Source of the DNA: Asterias rubens
Lineage: Eukaryota > Echinodermata > Asteroidea > Forcipulatida > Asteriidae
DNA: 64,000 nucleotides
Assembly: GCF_902459465.1 (NCBI RefSeq)
Contig: NC_047062.1
Span: forward strand, 21,519,919 to 21,583,918
Direction: 5' to 3'
Shown here: positions 47,031 through 57,119 of the stretch, piece after piece
How positions within the stretch are numbered: position 1 is the first letter of the stretch
How the letters are laid out: each line of letters opens with the position of its first letter
Made by a program: the position numbers and the translations under genes
The notes under the pieces: generated by a model
Database searches by the model: none
Seen by the model: only the letters and a program-made list of their open reading frames with translations
Told to the model about the DNA's origin: nothing

Positions 47031-47409
47031 AATCAGGTGACTGACAACACCTACCCGTGTTTAAATATAACCATTACGTATCCGTGGTACGAACCAATGA
47101 TCTTGTGTTTGGTTATACAAACTAACCCGCGTTAATATTAACACAATTAAAAATGTCTACCATATGACTTGTTTATTTTACCCTTTACCTCGATTCTACT
47201 AAAAATACAACTACAGTGAGTTTATGTTTAATTTCTGGGGCAACTTCGCCACCTTTGCCCCGTGACTCCTTTTCAGCATATGGCTGTTTGCGGTTCGATC
47301 AGAGGCTTCAATACCACCAAGTACGTGCCCATTGACTGGCCTTTATTATGTCCTTGCTAGACTTCCTCAGCAGCAGGTATAGCCAATCAATTTTCATTTG
47401 ACATACATA

Positions 47410-47730
47410 AAAGCCATTAGACACTTTCGGTAAACAGTATTGTCCAAGGCCCACACTTCGTGTATCACAACTTCTATATAAAATAACAAACCTGTGAAAA
47501 TTTAGGTTCAATCGGTCATCGGAGTCGGGAAAAAATAACGGGAAAAACCCACTCTTGTATCCGCACGTTTCCTCGTGTCAAGACATTTGTTCAAAATAAA
47601 TTCGTAATTCTCGCTATCGAGAATTGATATTGTTTTAATGTTTTCTCAAAAAGTAAAGCATTTCATGGAATAATATTTCAAAAGAAGTCTTTCACCACTA
47701 CCTTCTGTAAACCCTGTGAGTTATTTGTAA
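47410..47730 (+). repeat. diverged family A element and relative of the fold-back arm
   Basis: It begins AAAGCCATTAGACACTTTCG and keeps AATTTAGGTTCAATCGGTCA. From about 47640 the sequence (TTTTCTCAAAAAGTAAAGCA, CACTACCTTCTGTAAACCCT, GTAAATCTGTGA) resembles the outer arm of the fold-back at 37270-38055. Confidence 0.5.
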
Positions 47731-47845
47731 ATCTGTGATTTTTTTTGATTTATTTATTTTACCGAAAGTGTATAATGGCTTTAAACAACGCGTGCTCAGA
47801 CGAAAACTTGAAAATGTTGATTTTAGAGCAGTCTGTTCAAGTCAG

Positions 47846-47866
47846 GGTATGTGTGTGTGTGTGTGT
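47846..47866 (+). repeat. GT microsatellite
   Basis: About ten GT units in TATGTGTGTG...; non-coding. Confidence 0.85.
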
Positions 47867-47956
47867 TCGATTAGGTTTGTTTGGGGTTATTTGTTGGTGT
47901 TTGTTGATGTGTGCTTTTTGTGGTGGTGGGCGTTTATAATGTTTGTTGCTCAACCC

Positions 47957-48277
47957 GGGCCCTAATTTCATAGAGCTGCTTAAGCAGACAATTCCCCCTA
48001 GAAATGTCGAGACCACACCGGCTCTTTTCAGAGCCAACACTCCCACAAAAGAGATTTTTCACATGGTTGTACCTGTAAGTTAACTATTAATGAAATAGTA
48101 TCCTTCTAGTTATCCACACCATGCAAAGCTTCAAACAATGCTTAAAAATGTTGTGCTTAGCAAGATACCAGTCATAAATGGTGCATGCGATATGGTATTT
48201 TGGCTGGTAACGTTATTGTGGTAGCTTTGTTCTGTTTAGCTACTTTTTGTGCTTAAGCAGCTCTAAAACTTGGCCCT
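47957..48277. mobile_element. palindromic element, family B, copy 3
   Basis: The left end is GGGCCCTAATTTCATAGAGC with TGCTTAAGCAG and the right end TGTGCTTAAGCAGCTCTAAAAC with TTGGCCCTC. It is longer than the other copies, and the centre has diverged. Confidence 0.6.
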
Positions 48278-48344
48278 CACTGCACTGGATGTTATTTCAG
48301 CACACTTGTATGGTGCTGCGCTTACCGAGAAAATTACGTAGAAA

Positions 48345-49790
48345 ATGAAGTCACAGTACTTTAAAAAAAAGCCTTCCCATTTTACCTTGTGCAGATTTTG
48401 GCCTTACATGCGTGAATGGATTCAGCTATGGCAAACTTGTACTGAGGCCCTGAGGCCTAAAAATAGCAATGCTTTAAAACAATACGTACAAATCACTGAA
48501 TACTTTAACAAAAATGCTGGTATTGCTGATAAGCAACTTCCATTTATCGAGATTGATATTTAACCGGGTACCAGTACAAAGACTTGCCAGATATTATTAA
48601 TCAGGATCCTGTGTAACGAGTCATAGGCAACAGAACATGTGGATGCACAATATTTTCAGCATAAACATTTTGTCCTAAATTATGGTTGTACACCCGAAAT
48701 CGGTTAAGGTTTTCTGACACAGTTTTCTTGAAAATGACTTCATTTAAGAGCGAAATGGTCACGGAAAACATGATTGTGAAAATTGTGCGTGGTTTTCACT
48801 ATTTTCTCTTGAATCTACACAAAGGATTAAACCCATATTTTCAGAGGTCGTTTTTACTATTTTTTTTTTGTAAGTTTTGCTTGATCACACATTAATTGTC
48901 TACGACTAATTATGTCAGATACAACGATCCAGGTCTACCTTTCAACAAACTACGTTTCATTTTGCCTTTTTCGTGTTTTTTGTTGTGTTTTTTTTTTTTT
49001 TTGGTGGGGGGGTTTCAGGGAATGAGAATTGTTCTTAAATCTGTAATTAGCAAACAGTATTTAGTTGTTCTCTTCTTTGTTTTTAATCAAATAATAAAAA
49101 TACATGTTGTCAGGGCTGGACAAAAGTATTTATCTGAAAACTTTAATAATACAATAAAATAACAAACTTTTATCAAAAAAGATGTGGTAATAACTCTGAC
49201 AGATTAATGGCAATAATATAGCGTCTGATATAAAGCATCTTCTATAGAAACATTTCACTTTGAAGTAAAGTGGTTCTGTAAAAGATAACAGTTTTTATGC
49301 CCGGATATTTGAATCTGAGAAGCGTTAATGCCAATAACGTTTCTCATACAGATTTTGTACTCATATCTTCCTGCGTCGTGGACATTATTCGTTCTGGATT
49401 TTCGGCAATCTAAAAAACGCGACCACTTGTTGACACGCTACCTTCAGATGCTAGTTTTATCGTGTACATACTAAAGGTATCCTTTGCCTTTGCAGATCAA
49501 TCATAAACTTGTCAAATTTGGTTGTGATTTTACTTTTCTTTAACCAAAAAATAAGACGTTGAACTGCAAACCAGGAGTTCCTTTCCCCTTGCCTGCCGTG
49601 TTTTGAATACAAATTATGCACAAATTAACAGTAGACGATCCTTTAAAAGTAAAAACCGTTTCACAATGTTATCAACAGCCCCGTCTGGCATAAGAATACA
49701 GAATTTGCACCCTGTGCCAAATTTTAACACTGAAGTGGATTTCCAGCTCCTAATATGGTGTAATTAGGACGATTTGTATCAGGTACAAGG
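48345..49790. other. intergenic stretch upstream of FABP-like gene 5
   Basis: An open frame at 48345-48563 (72 codons, with KPSHFTLCRFWPYMREWIQL) is not recognised and is AT-rich; I do not call it a gene. The segment at 49240-49520 belongs to the family A relative that has GAATCTGAGAAGCGTTA. Confidence 0.4.
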
Positions 49791-49827
49791 ATTATGTCTG
49801 CCTTTGAATCACGTGTGAATCACAGCA

Positions 49828-49926
49828 CTATAAAGTGTGGGTGTCTGTTACACCCTGTCTACTTTTTCTAAACCGAGGCATCGACACTTGCCCATCGTCC
49901 ACCGCAGTTTGTATCTTCACAGTAAG
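49828..49926 (+). promoter_or_regulatory. probable TATA box and leader exon of FABP-like gene 5
   Basis: CTATAAAG at 49828-49835 is followed by a leader of about 65 nt containing CCATCGTCCACCGCAG and ending TATCTTCACAGTAAG before the donor GTATGA (49927). The end resembles CATCTTCAG/GTGAG in the leader of gene 4. With the acceptor at 50389-50391 it gives a leader intron of 465 nt. Confidence 0.5.
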
Positions 49927-50421
49927 GTATGAATGTGATGAAATGGTATTTGTCTATAGACATTTAACAGATTAAAATATTTTTGTAATCTGAGATATTT
50001 GTGACAATTTTTTATTGTTTAGGTTTTGTCCAAATTTAGAAGATTAAATTAACTCAAAAGAAGATGAGACAATTTTTCACTGTTACAAATCCTATAGTTC
50101 ATTTGACAAACTGAAAATATTTTATTTTTTGCATGTAAGAAGTTTTCTTATGACTTCGACACAAAAAGGAGGTCCTGGAGAAGGGATGTGGTCTAGTCAG
50201 TGGTCTGGTCCAAGCTCTGCGGTGGTACGCACCAGAGACCCTTGAAGATTTTACCTATAGGAAACGGACACCAATACCTATACTGGTTTGCTGACAAGAT
50301 CAATCTGAGTATGGTATCAATGGCACCGTAGCTCGGTAAATTCTCTTCATTATTTCTCAAAATGTGTATTCTTTTTCACTGTGTCATCCAGACAGGTTAC
50401 TCCTTCGAACCAGTTTGCATC

Positions 50422-50820
50422 ATGGCAGTGGATTTCTCCGGCACGTGGACCTCCTGCAAGACCGAGGGTTGGGCAGAGTTCCTCCAGAAGACCAAGGTCC
50501 CCAAGGGAAGCCTTCCACTACCAGCAGACATCAAAGTGACTGAGGAGATCAGCCAGTGCGGCGACGTCATCACCATCAAGTCCGCCAACAGCATGGACAC
50601 CGGGTTGAAGGAGAAAACCATCAACGTTGGGAGTAACTTCATCACCGAGATGCCACCAGGCACGCAGCTGGAGTTCAGCACGGCGTGGGAGGGGAAGAAG
50701 CTGGTCCTGAGAAGGATCGACGGGGATGGGACCTCCACCAGGATGATGGAAGGGGATCAGATGGTGCTCGTTGTTGAGCACGAGGGCACTGTGGCCAAGA
50801 CGTACTACGAGAAAGCCTGA
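50422..50820 (+). CDS. intracellular lipid-binding protein (FABP-like) 5, Arg126-less group
   Basis: 132 residues with no intron. It opens MAVDFSGTWTSCKTEGWAEF. Arg107 (TSTRMME) corresponds to family Arg106. Thr127 (VAKTYYEKA) takes the place of family Arg126, and Tyr129 that of Tyr128. Met at 50422 is chosen over an in-frame Met at 50362, because a strong acceptor TTTTCACTGTGTCATCCAG lies between them and ends 30 nt before 50422, exactly as in gene 4. Cysteines at 12 and 46 are extra compared with its neighbours. Its close relatives at 41639 and 45493 lie on the other strand, so duplication came with inversion. Confidence 0.93.
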   Translation: MAVDFSGTWTSCKTEGWAEFLQKTKVPKGSLPLPADIKVTEEISQCGDVITIKSANSMDTGLKEKTINVGSNFITEMPPGTQLEFSTAWEGKKLVLRRIDGDGTSTRMMEGDQMVLVVEHEGTVAKTYYEKA

Positions 50821-51527
50821 CTCAAGGAGGCTCATAATGGGTGCTGTCTTCACTCCTTCAGCCATGGAGGATAACCACTACCATGGAAGACACAAACATC
50901 TTTTGGTAGCCAACTTTAAGATAATTGAATGTCCTTTTAATTGATGTATGATATTGATTCAAACCTTCGCGTTGACCATTACTCACACCATGTAGGAAGG
51001 AATCGGAATTCCTCCAAGATCACACTGACTTTCATCTTTAGAGGGACATCAACAAACATCACTCCAGACTATATTAAACTAATCATTTGAATACCGATGT
51101 AAAAATATAAAGCACAGTTGTGTTTTCCAACATAATACAAATCTCACTTGTTGAATTACTGCATGGTGCAAGACCTACACCCTGACATGATTTACTGTTA
51201 CTTGGGAAACTTCATCATGCGAAACTAAACACGCACTAAACGAATTATTGTTCTTACGTCATAACCTCTCACAAGCGCAGCTGCAATCCAGGTTTAAAAT
51301 GTTCATTTTCCACGTTAAATTACGTTTTATTGAATATTAAAGAACAAAGTTACAAAAAAACCAGTACTCAGAGTCAATTTGTAAAATATTTAAATACCCC
51401 CCCCCCCAACAACTTCAAAAGCTGCCGGATCGTCACAAGCGGCACGTATGCAAAGACCAATAAATAAAACAAGTAAAACTGTGTCCAGTCGCCGGATAGT
51501 TCGTGTGGATTAAAATTTTAAGTTAAA

Positions 51528-51898
51528 GGGAAGGTATACGTTTGGTAGTTACTCAAAACAAATATTAACTTAAAAACTGACTTGATAACGAGCATTGGAA
51601 AGCTGTTGATAGTATAAAACATTGTGAGAAACAGCTCCCTCTGAAGTAGCATAGACTTTGAGAAAGAGGTAATTTCTCACTAAAATAATAACAGACTTCT
51701 AGCTAGAAGTCTTTTATTCCTATCTGAAAGCACACAAATTCGTCCAACAAGGGTGTTTTTCCTCTCATCATTTTCTCACAACTTCGATGACCAATTGAGC
51801 TCAAACGTTCACAGGTTTGTTATTTTATGCTTATGTTGGGATACACCAAGTGAGAAGACTGGTCTTTGACAATTACCAAACGTGTACCTTCCCTTTAA
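51528..51898 (-). mobile_element. MITE-like element, family A, copy 5 (variant ends)
   Basis: The interior is that of family A on the minus strand (GAAACAGCTCCCTCTGAAGT, TTTGACAATTACC), but the ends are AAAGGGAAGGTATACGTTTG and its inverse CAAACGTGTACCTTCCCTTT. This end type also occurs near 12885, 14010, 37012 and 60548. The copy therefore links the two subfamilies. Confidence 0.75.
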
Positions 51899-53303
51899 AG
51901 GTGTGGTTAAATAACTAAAAGTAACATTGCAGAATGAAATCAACAACACCGCTAATGGTATATCTGGTCGATTAATAGAGATAGGATTTGACAAAAGCAG
52001 TGTTAATTCCTTTACGTAGCTTGAGTCGTGTATCGAGCACTGATATCACTAACTACACAGTTGACGCTCACAGTCTGAAAATTCATCATGCTTTCTATAT
52101 CCGCAAAAAAAAAATTCACAATACACATACTGGCAATTTATATGCCACTGCGAGCCGATTTAAGGCTAAAATGAGCATTCACTATTATTTGAGAGAGTTG
52201 CATGCTTTAATTAGAGGTAATGCACAAAACAATAAGCCAGTTATTAGGGCAAGATAATCAACAAACTTTAAAATGGTTCATTGATGGGATCAAGATAAAG
52301 TAATCGTCTTTCAGCCATGTACAAAGATGTTATAGTTCGTGCCTCGTCCGTGGCGTATGCAACAATTAATGTACGTTTTCGTTTTGAAACAGCATCTGTC
52401 GGTCAAAATTCGTCAGAGGAAAAAACATGGCGAAAACAAACTTTAGAGAGCTTCAACTTTGTTCGTAAAAACCCGTCTCTTAACTTGTGTATAACATGGG
52501 AAGCTTACTTCTAATTCTACCTCCATGCTTCAACATCGAACAAATTAACAAAGCCCCGCCCCCACCACATTCATTTTAGACTCTAGAATTGCACCACTTG
52601 TACTTGAAACTATTACGACTTCACATCAGCCCATTCTTTTCAGTAAAACACATCTTCAGAAAGCCCTATCAAATCGAAGTATTGACATTTCCCACAGATC
52701 GTTTTTGACTTCTCTGTCTGTCTTAGTACTTGAGGTGCTCTTCAAAATGAGCGAAGTACACATGTAAACCAGGGTCCAGTGCTTGTAAAACAAGCTGACA
52801 CGACGTGATAAAAGACTATAAAATGATGAATAATATCGTTTGTGGATGAATTTACTCAGCGTGCACAAAGTTCAACGAACATGAACTTTGTGTTTATTTT
52901 GTGTAGGGCTGCTACAGGTTTGTTTTAAGGAGAGTAACACGAGTTGACATTTCAGGTTCGAGAAATTAACTTCACATAGTATGATTGATGATGACGTTGG
53001 TATATGTGTGCACCACTCTCAATAGGCCAAAAAGCACGCGCCAAATTGATTCTTTCTTCTCTTTTTGTTACGGGGGGGGGGGGGGCAAGTTACCACAACT
53101 TTAGGTTTCTGTGTTTCAACCTTCGAGGAGGCGTGATACATTTTAGGCTGGCTTGCCAAACGCCTGGCTCGCCAGAAATTTTAAAGAAATCTGAAATGTA
53201 TTTGTCAAAAAATATACTTGATTGAGAATAAATTTCAAGAGGCTGACTAACCTTTGTTGAGTATTTTGGAGTATTTAGCATTTTAGCATCAGTTGCTAAA
53301 TGC

Positions 53304-53471
53304 GGCCGATTTCACGAAACACTAGGATTAATCCTAACTCGAGTTAGGACGAGTAACCCGTCCTAACTTACGATGGGTTCAATTCGTCCTACGTATTTGG
53401 ATACGGAACTGAACCCGTCCTAAGTCCTAAGATTAATCCTAAGTTAGGAAGAGTTTGGTGAAATCGACGGC
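53304..53471. mobile_element. short palindromic element, family C, copy 2
   Basis: The ends are GGCCGATTTCACGAAACACT and AGAGTTTGGTGAAATCGACGGC. Inside are GGATTAATCCTAACTCG, AACCCGTCCTAA and the inverse units. It has the same plan as the copy at 3171. Confidence 0.75.
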
Positions 53472-56400
53472 AGTGGTGATTATTGCCGCAGCCCAAAGTC
53501 ACACTCGGGTGTTGGCTTCATATGCTACTAGGTGTAGCACTTTTCCAGTCCGCCTGCTGCCGTAGTGCGGTTTTTCAATAGGATCTTCTTCTTTTTTAAT
53601 CGATTTAAAAGAGGGAATCCTTTGGAAAAAAAATCCGGAAAATTGTTTAGGATGACAATTCTAATGTACAGAAAAAAACAAATTGCCTTCCGCGTCCAAC
53701 AAAATGAAGTTATCCTTTGACGAAGTTGTATAAGTATAAGTATCTCATTGGCTGGTGTGGCAGGAGATGCTGTCTCCCAGAGATTATGTTGTTGAGCCCC
53801 CCCCCATCCACACCCTTCCCACCCTAGAGAGGCTGTCACGGTACAAACTTCTTCTGAGAGCGCCCTCTTTTGATCCAGCCTCCTTCATCATTTTGTACAG
53901 TCCATTATTTTCCATAATATTATGGAGGACAGAATCCCCCGGGGACAGAAATCCCTTGGACACCGTAACGCTTCGCTTTATGTGGATCAACCGCGGCAGT
54001 CTAATATAGGAGTTGCCTCCATTATATAATCAAATGGAGAGTCGAAAAATGTTTAGTGTTCTGAATAATTCCTTACCGCGTGTTACCTGCTGGTGGCGCT
54101 ATATCAAAACAACCATGTCTTTGCGTACACATTATGCTACCATGTACATGTATGCCAAGGGTCAACACAGTGAACGTCGTACACACATGCAAAAAGCGAT
54201 GTGACCTTTATAATGGCATAGCCTGTCGACCTGTGTACAGACAATCATTAACACATACAAAACATAGCCTACAGTACATTACATCGTTCATTTTGTACAT
54301 TGAGGCTTATGTTGGGATGTAAACCTCGACAGGTGTGGCCACAAGACACAATAAAGTCGTAAGTGCTGTTTTGTTTTGTCTTAATGATATTCCATTATGT
54401 CAGCAAATAATTGTTTACATAAACCTCAACTCTAGCTTCTAACTAATCCTATCAATCACATGGGGCCTACGAGCCGGCCTGGATGGTGGCTAGGTAAGGA
54501 GTAGCGCCTAGCCTAAGTTAAAAGAAAGGGCTACTGTCTAATCCTACCTCCATGTTACAGTGTTTAATAATTATGCTAGAACTAAACTTCAGAGGGGAGG
54601 CATAATTAGCTATATTTACCTCTCTTAGGAAGTAGAACCAAGAATAGACCACAACCATACGCTTTAATATGACCTTGCTGGTGTGCTCTGCCATGTGCAG
54701 TTGGTGTATTTAATGACAAAGGATAGTGTGCATTACAAGGCTTTTTATTTTGGGGGCCTTAAAAATCGCCCGGCAAGACAGGTGATAAGCCTAGTGAATT
54801 AACACTATATTATAGCCGCGCCAAGTACATTAAATTTAGCACGGGAGTGTCCCGATTAGACTTAATTTTTTCTACATCCATTATCATGGAGGTATAGAAA
54901 TAGATTGGTTATACCACATTTAAGTTTATCGTCATCAGTTTGCCTTCATAGCCTAGGCTACATAGCCTAGCCTACATCCATCCTAGGACATGCTCCATAC
55001 AATACTGGGTAGTGGACATGTCCATGACGTGTGGGCCTACGTACGCCATCATAATACTAGCCTATATCTAGTGATTATTTGATCATACACCCTTTGAGAT
55101 TTGCCAATATTTTATATTGCAAATCACTACATTTTGTGCAAAATAATATACGGGGTCGTAGCTTAGAATGTGGAGGGTTGCCCACGGGGAGCTTGATTGA
55201 GCCCAGCAAGGAACATCAATGGAAGTGAGCCTATTGTATTATTGACCAGCAACAATGACCACAGAAAATGAAATCGGGTGGTAAGTCAAAACACATAACC
55301 CACTCACTTATAAATACAGTTAATCAACTTTGACCTAATGCCCCAGAGAATGTGTGTCTTCAGTACAACCTCTGTTTAATACTCCGTTATAAACTTGTCA
55401 AATAAACAGCACAAAGTTCATCTTTTGACGTCACCCAATAGGTTTAGCCATGCAATGATAAACAAACCAACCTCATTGAACGTACATTCTGTGTTATTTA
55501 GAGCAAGGACTCGGATGTTTTTAGTGCCAGTTGTCTGCAATATTTTAGTTGACAAGTCCTTTTTCACGATTGAATTTAAGTCGGCTGACATTTTGTAGAT
55601 ATTTTCACCGTTTGCTTTTAGAACTTGTCACGGATGGGTTAATGTACAGCAGATAATGTAAGGGTAAGTTTGGGTTTTTACGGTTTTTTTTTCTTCTTCT
55701 TTTTTCCTAACCCTAGGCCTACCCGGTACATGTGTAGTGTACGTACTTTCAAATGATAGCAATCATAGTTGCTAACCGTTTGTGTATGTTCCGTCCTATA
55801 GCCCTGGTGGCCTTTCTGTGCACAGCACAGAGGAAGAGCCTTGTACTATATGTTTCATCATAACTTGACGATCGTCTGTATACTGGATGTAGTGATTAAT
55901 CTGGTTAAGTCGTCAGCCTGTAATTTTTTCAAACTAGAGGATACTTAATAAAATATAAAAAAATAAAAAACGATTGCATTTTTGTATGTCAAATATCCAC
56001 CATGCGCCGATCGCAAGGCATATACAATAAATCAATGTTATCATACACTGGTTGAACCAGCACTGGTTGTCCTTGCTCTATGGTTGAATCAGTGAAAATT
56101 ATGTCACCAAAAACGTATCTGACTGTTTAAGAAATAAATGTTCAGTACCATCATCAATAAAATCGTTCAATCACTTTCACTGCATGCTACGAATTAACAT
56201 ACGGCACACGCGGTAACTACCGTGGTGTGGTGCATGCAAGGTTTCAATAAAAAAGTTCCCCATAGAAGTGCCCCTAAGTTCAAGACATGTTAACTGAAAC
56301 ATTCTCACATTGCCAAACTTACTATACTATTGAGTTCTATTTACTCACGAAATATACAGATTAATTTACAGGAACAAAGAAAACATTCACAATACATTCT

Positions 56401-56573
56401 AGACAATTTACATAATGTTACCAAATTTATTGAGTCGTCTATTCAGAACAATTTTGTCGGTATATGAAACAAGACAACATGAGATAAACTGTTGAATTCT
56501 GTTTCCAGGATAACCAAATAAATGCTTCCGTTGCATGATGTCCATAAAATATTTTCCCCTCTTCTTTCCATAG

Positions 56574-56665
56574 TGTTGATTTTGACAGTCGGGGCAATGG
56601 TAACTCAAACGTGGCGGACCAAAGATTGTTGCTGAGAAAGAACAAAAACTATACCGTCCAAAACA
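56574..56665 (+). promoter_or_regulatory. possible leader exon of FABP-like gene 6
   Basis: A very pyrimidine-rich acceptor, TTTTCCCCTCTTCTTTCCATAG, ends at 56573, 92 nt before the ATG. By analogy with genes 3 to 5 it may close a leader intron; no donor was assigned. Confidence 0.35.
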
Positions 56666-57079
56666 ATGGAAGATTCGATACCACCGGCAGACGTAGAGGA
56701 GGCCTTTATTGGCAAATGGAAATCCGTCAAAACGGAAGGAATGGACGAATTTGCCGAGGTATTCAACATCGAAAAGAGCAAGATACCGGAGAATCCTTAT
56801 TGTGAGTTGGACATCACTAAGGACGGTGAGGGCGCTTACATCATCGTGAATAAATCCGACGGAGGACTAAAAACTCAGCGACACGAGCTTGGGAAGCCTT
56901 TGAAAGACAACATCATGGGACGGGAGGTGGATATTGTAACGATGTGGAATGGACGGAGGCTGGTCACGTCTAACGTCAAGGGGGATTCGTCCCTGTCAAG
57001 GAGCGTTGTGGACGGTATGCTCGTGTGTGTTGTGATGACCAAAGACTTTACCATCACCACGACCTTTGAAAGATGCTGA
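56666..57079 (+). CDS. intracellular lipid-binding protein (FABP-like) 6, divergent, Arg126-less
   Basis: 137 residues, no intron. The signature EEAFIGKWKSVKTEGMDEF is at residues 11-29 after a longer, acidic N-terminus. Arg112 (SLSRSVVDG) keeps the family Arg106 position. The C-terminus KDFTITTTFERC has Thr132 at family position 126 and Phe134 at 128, and lacks the usual glycine before the last strand. It is the most divergent of the eight but clearly in the family by length, signature and the VVDG turn. It groups with genes 3 to 5 by the TEGM/EGW motif. A different ligand or a non-carrier role is possible. Confidence 0.85.
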   Translation: MEDSIPPADVEEAFIGKWKSVKTEGMDEFAEVFNIEKSKIPENPYCELDITKDGEGAYIIVNKSDGGLKTQRHELGKPLKDNIMGREVDIVTMWNGRRLVTSNVKGDSSLSRSVVDGMLVCVVMTKDFTITTTFERC

Positions 57080-57119
57080 TCTTTTTATATATGAACCGTT
57101 ATCCAAGACAGCGGTTCCA

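Larger units (their letters stand above)
50900..56400. other. intergenic stretch between FABP-like genes 5 and 6
   Basis: No gene is supported over 5.5 kb. It holds a long-end family A element (51528), a family C palindrome (53304), G/C runs (51398, 53071, 53789) and short CTACCTCCATG motifs near 52521 and 54545. Open frames of 60-100 codons (for example 53528-53839 minus and 51988-52257 plus) show no family match. Confidence 0.5.

Noticed and set aside
46811-47032. 73-codon plus-strand open frame with lysine-rich sequence
   Set aside because: It is better explained as the promoter and leader exon of the minus-strand FABP-like gene 4.
48345-48563. 72-codon open frame with aromatic residues
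   Set aside because: It has AT-rich codons, no splice or promoter context and no recognised domain.
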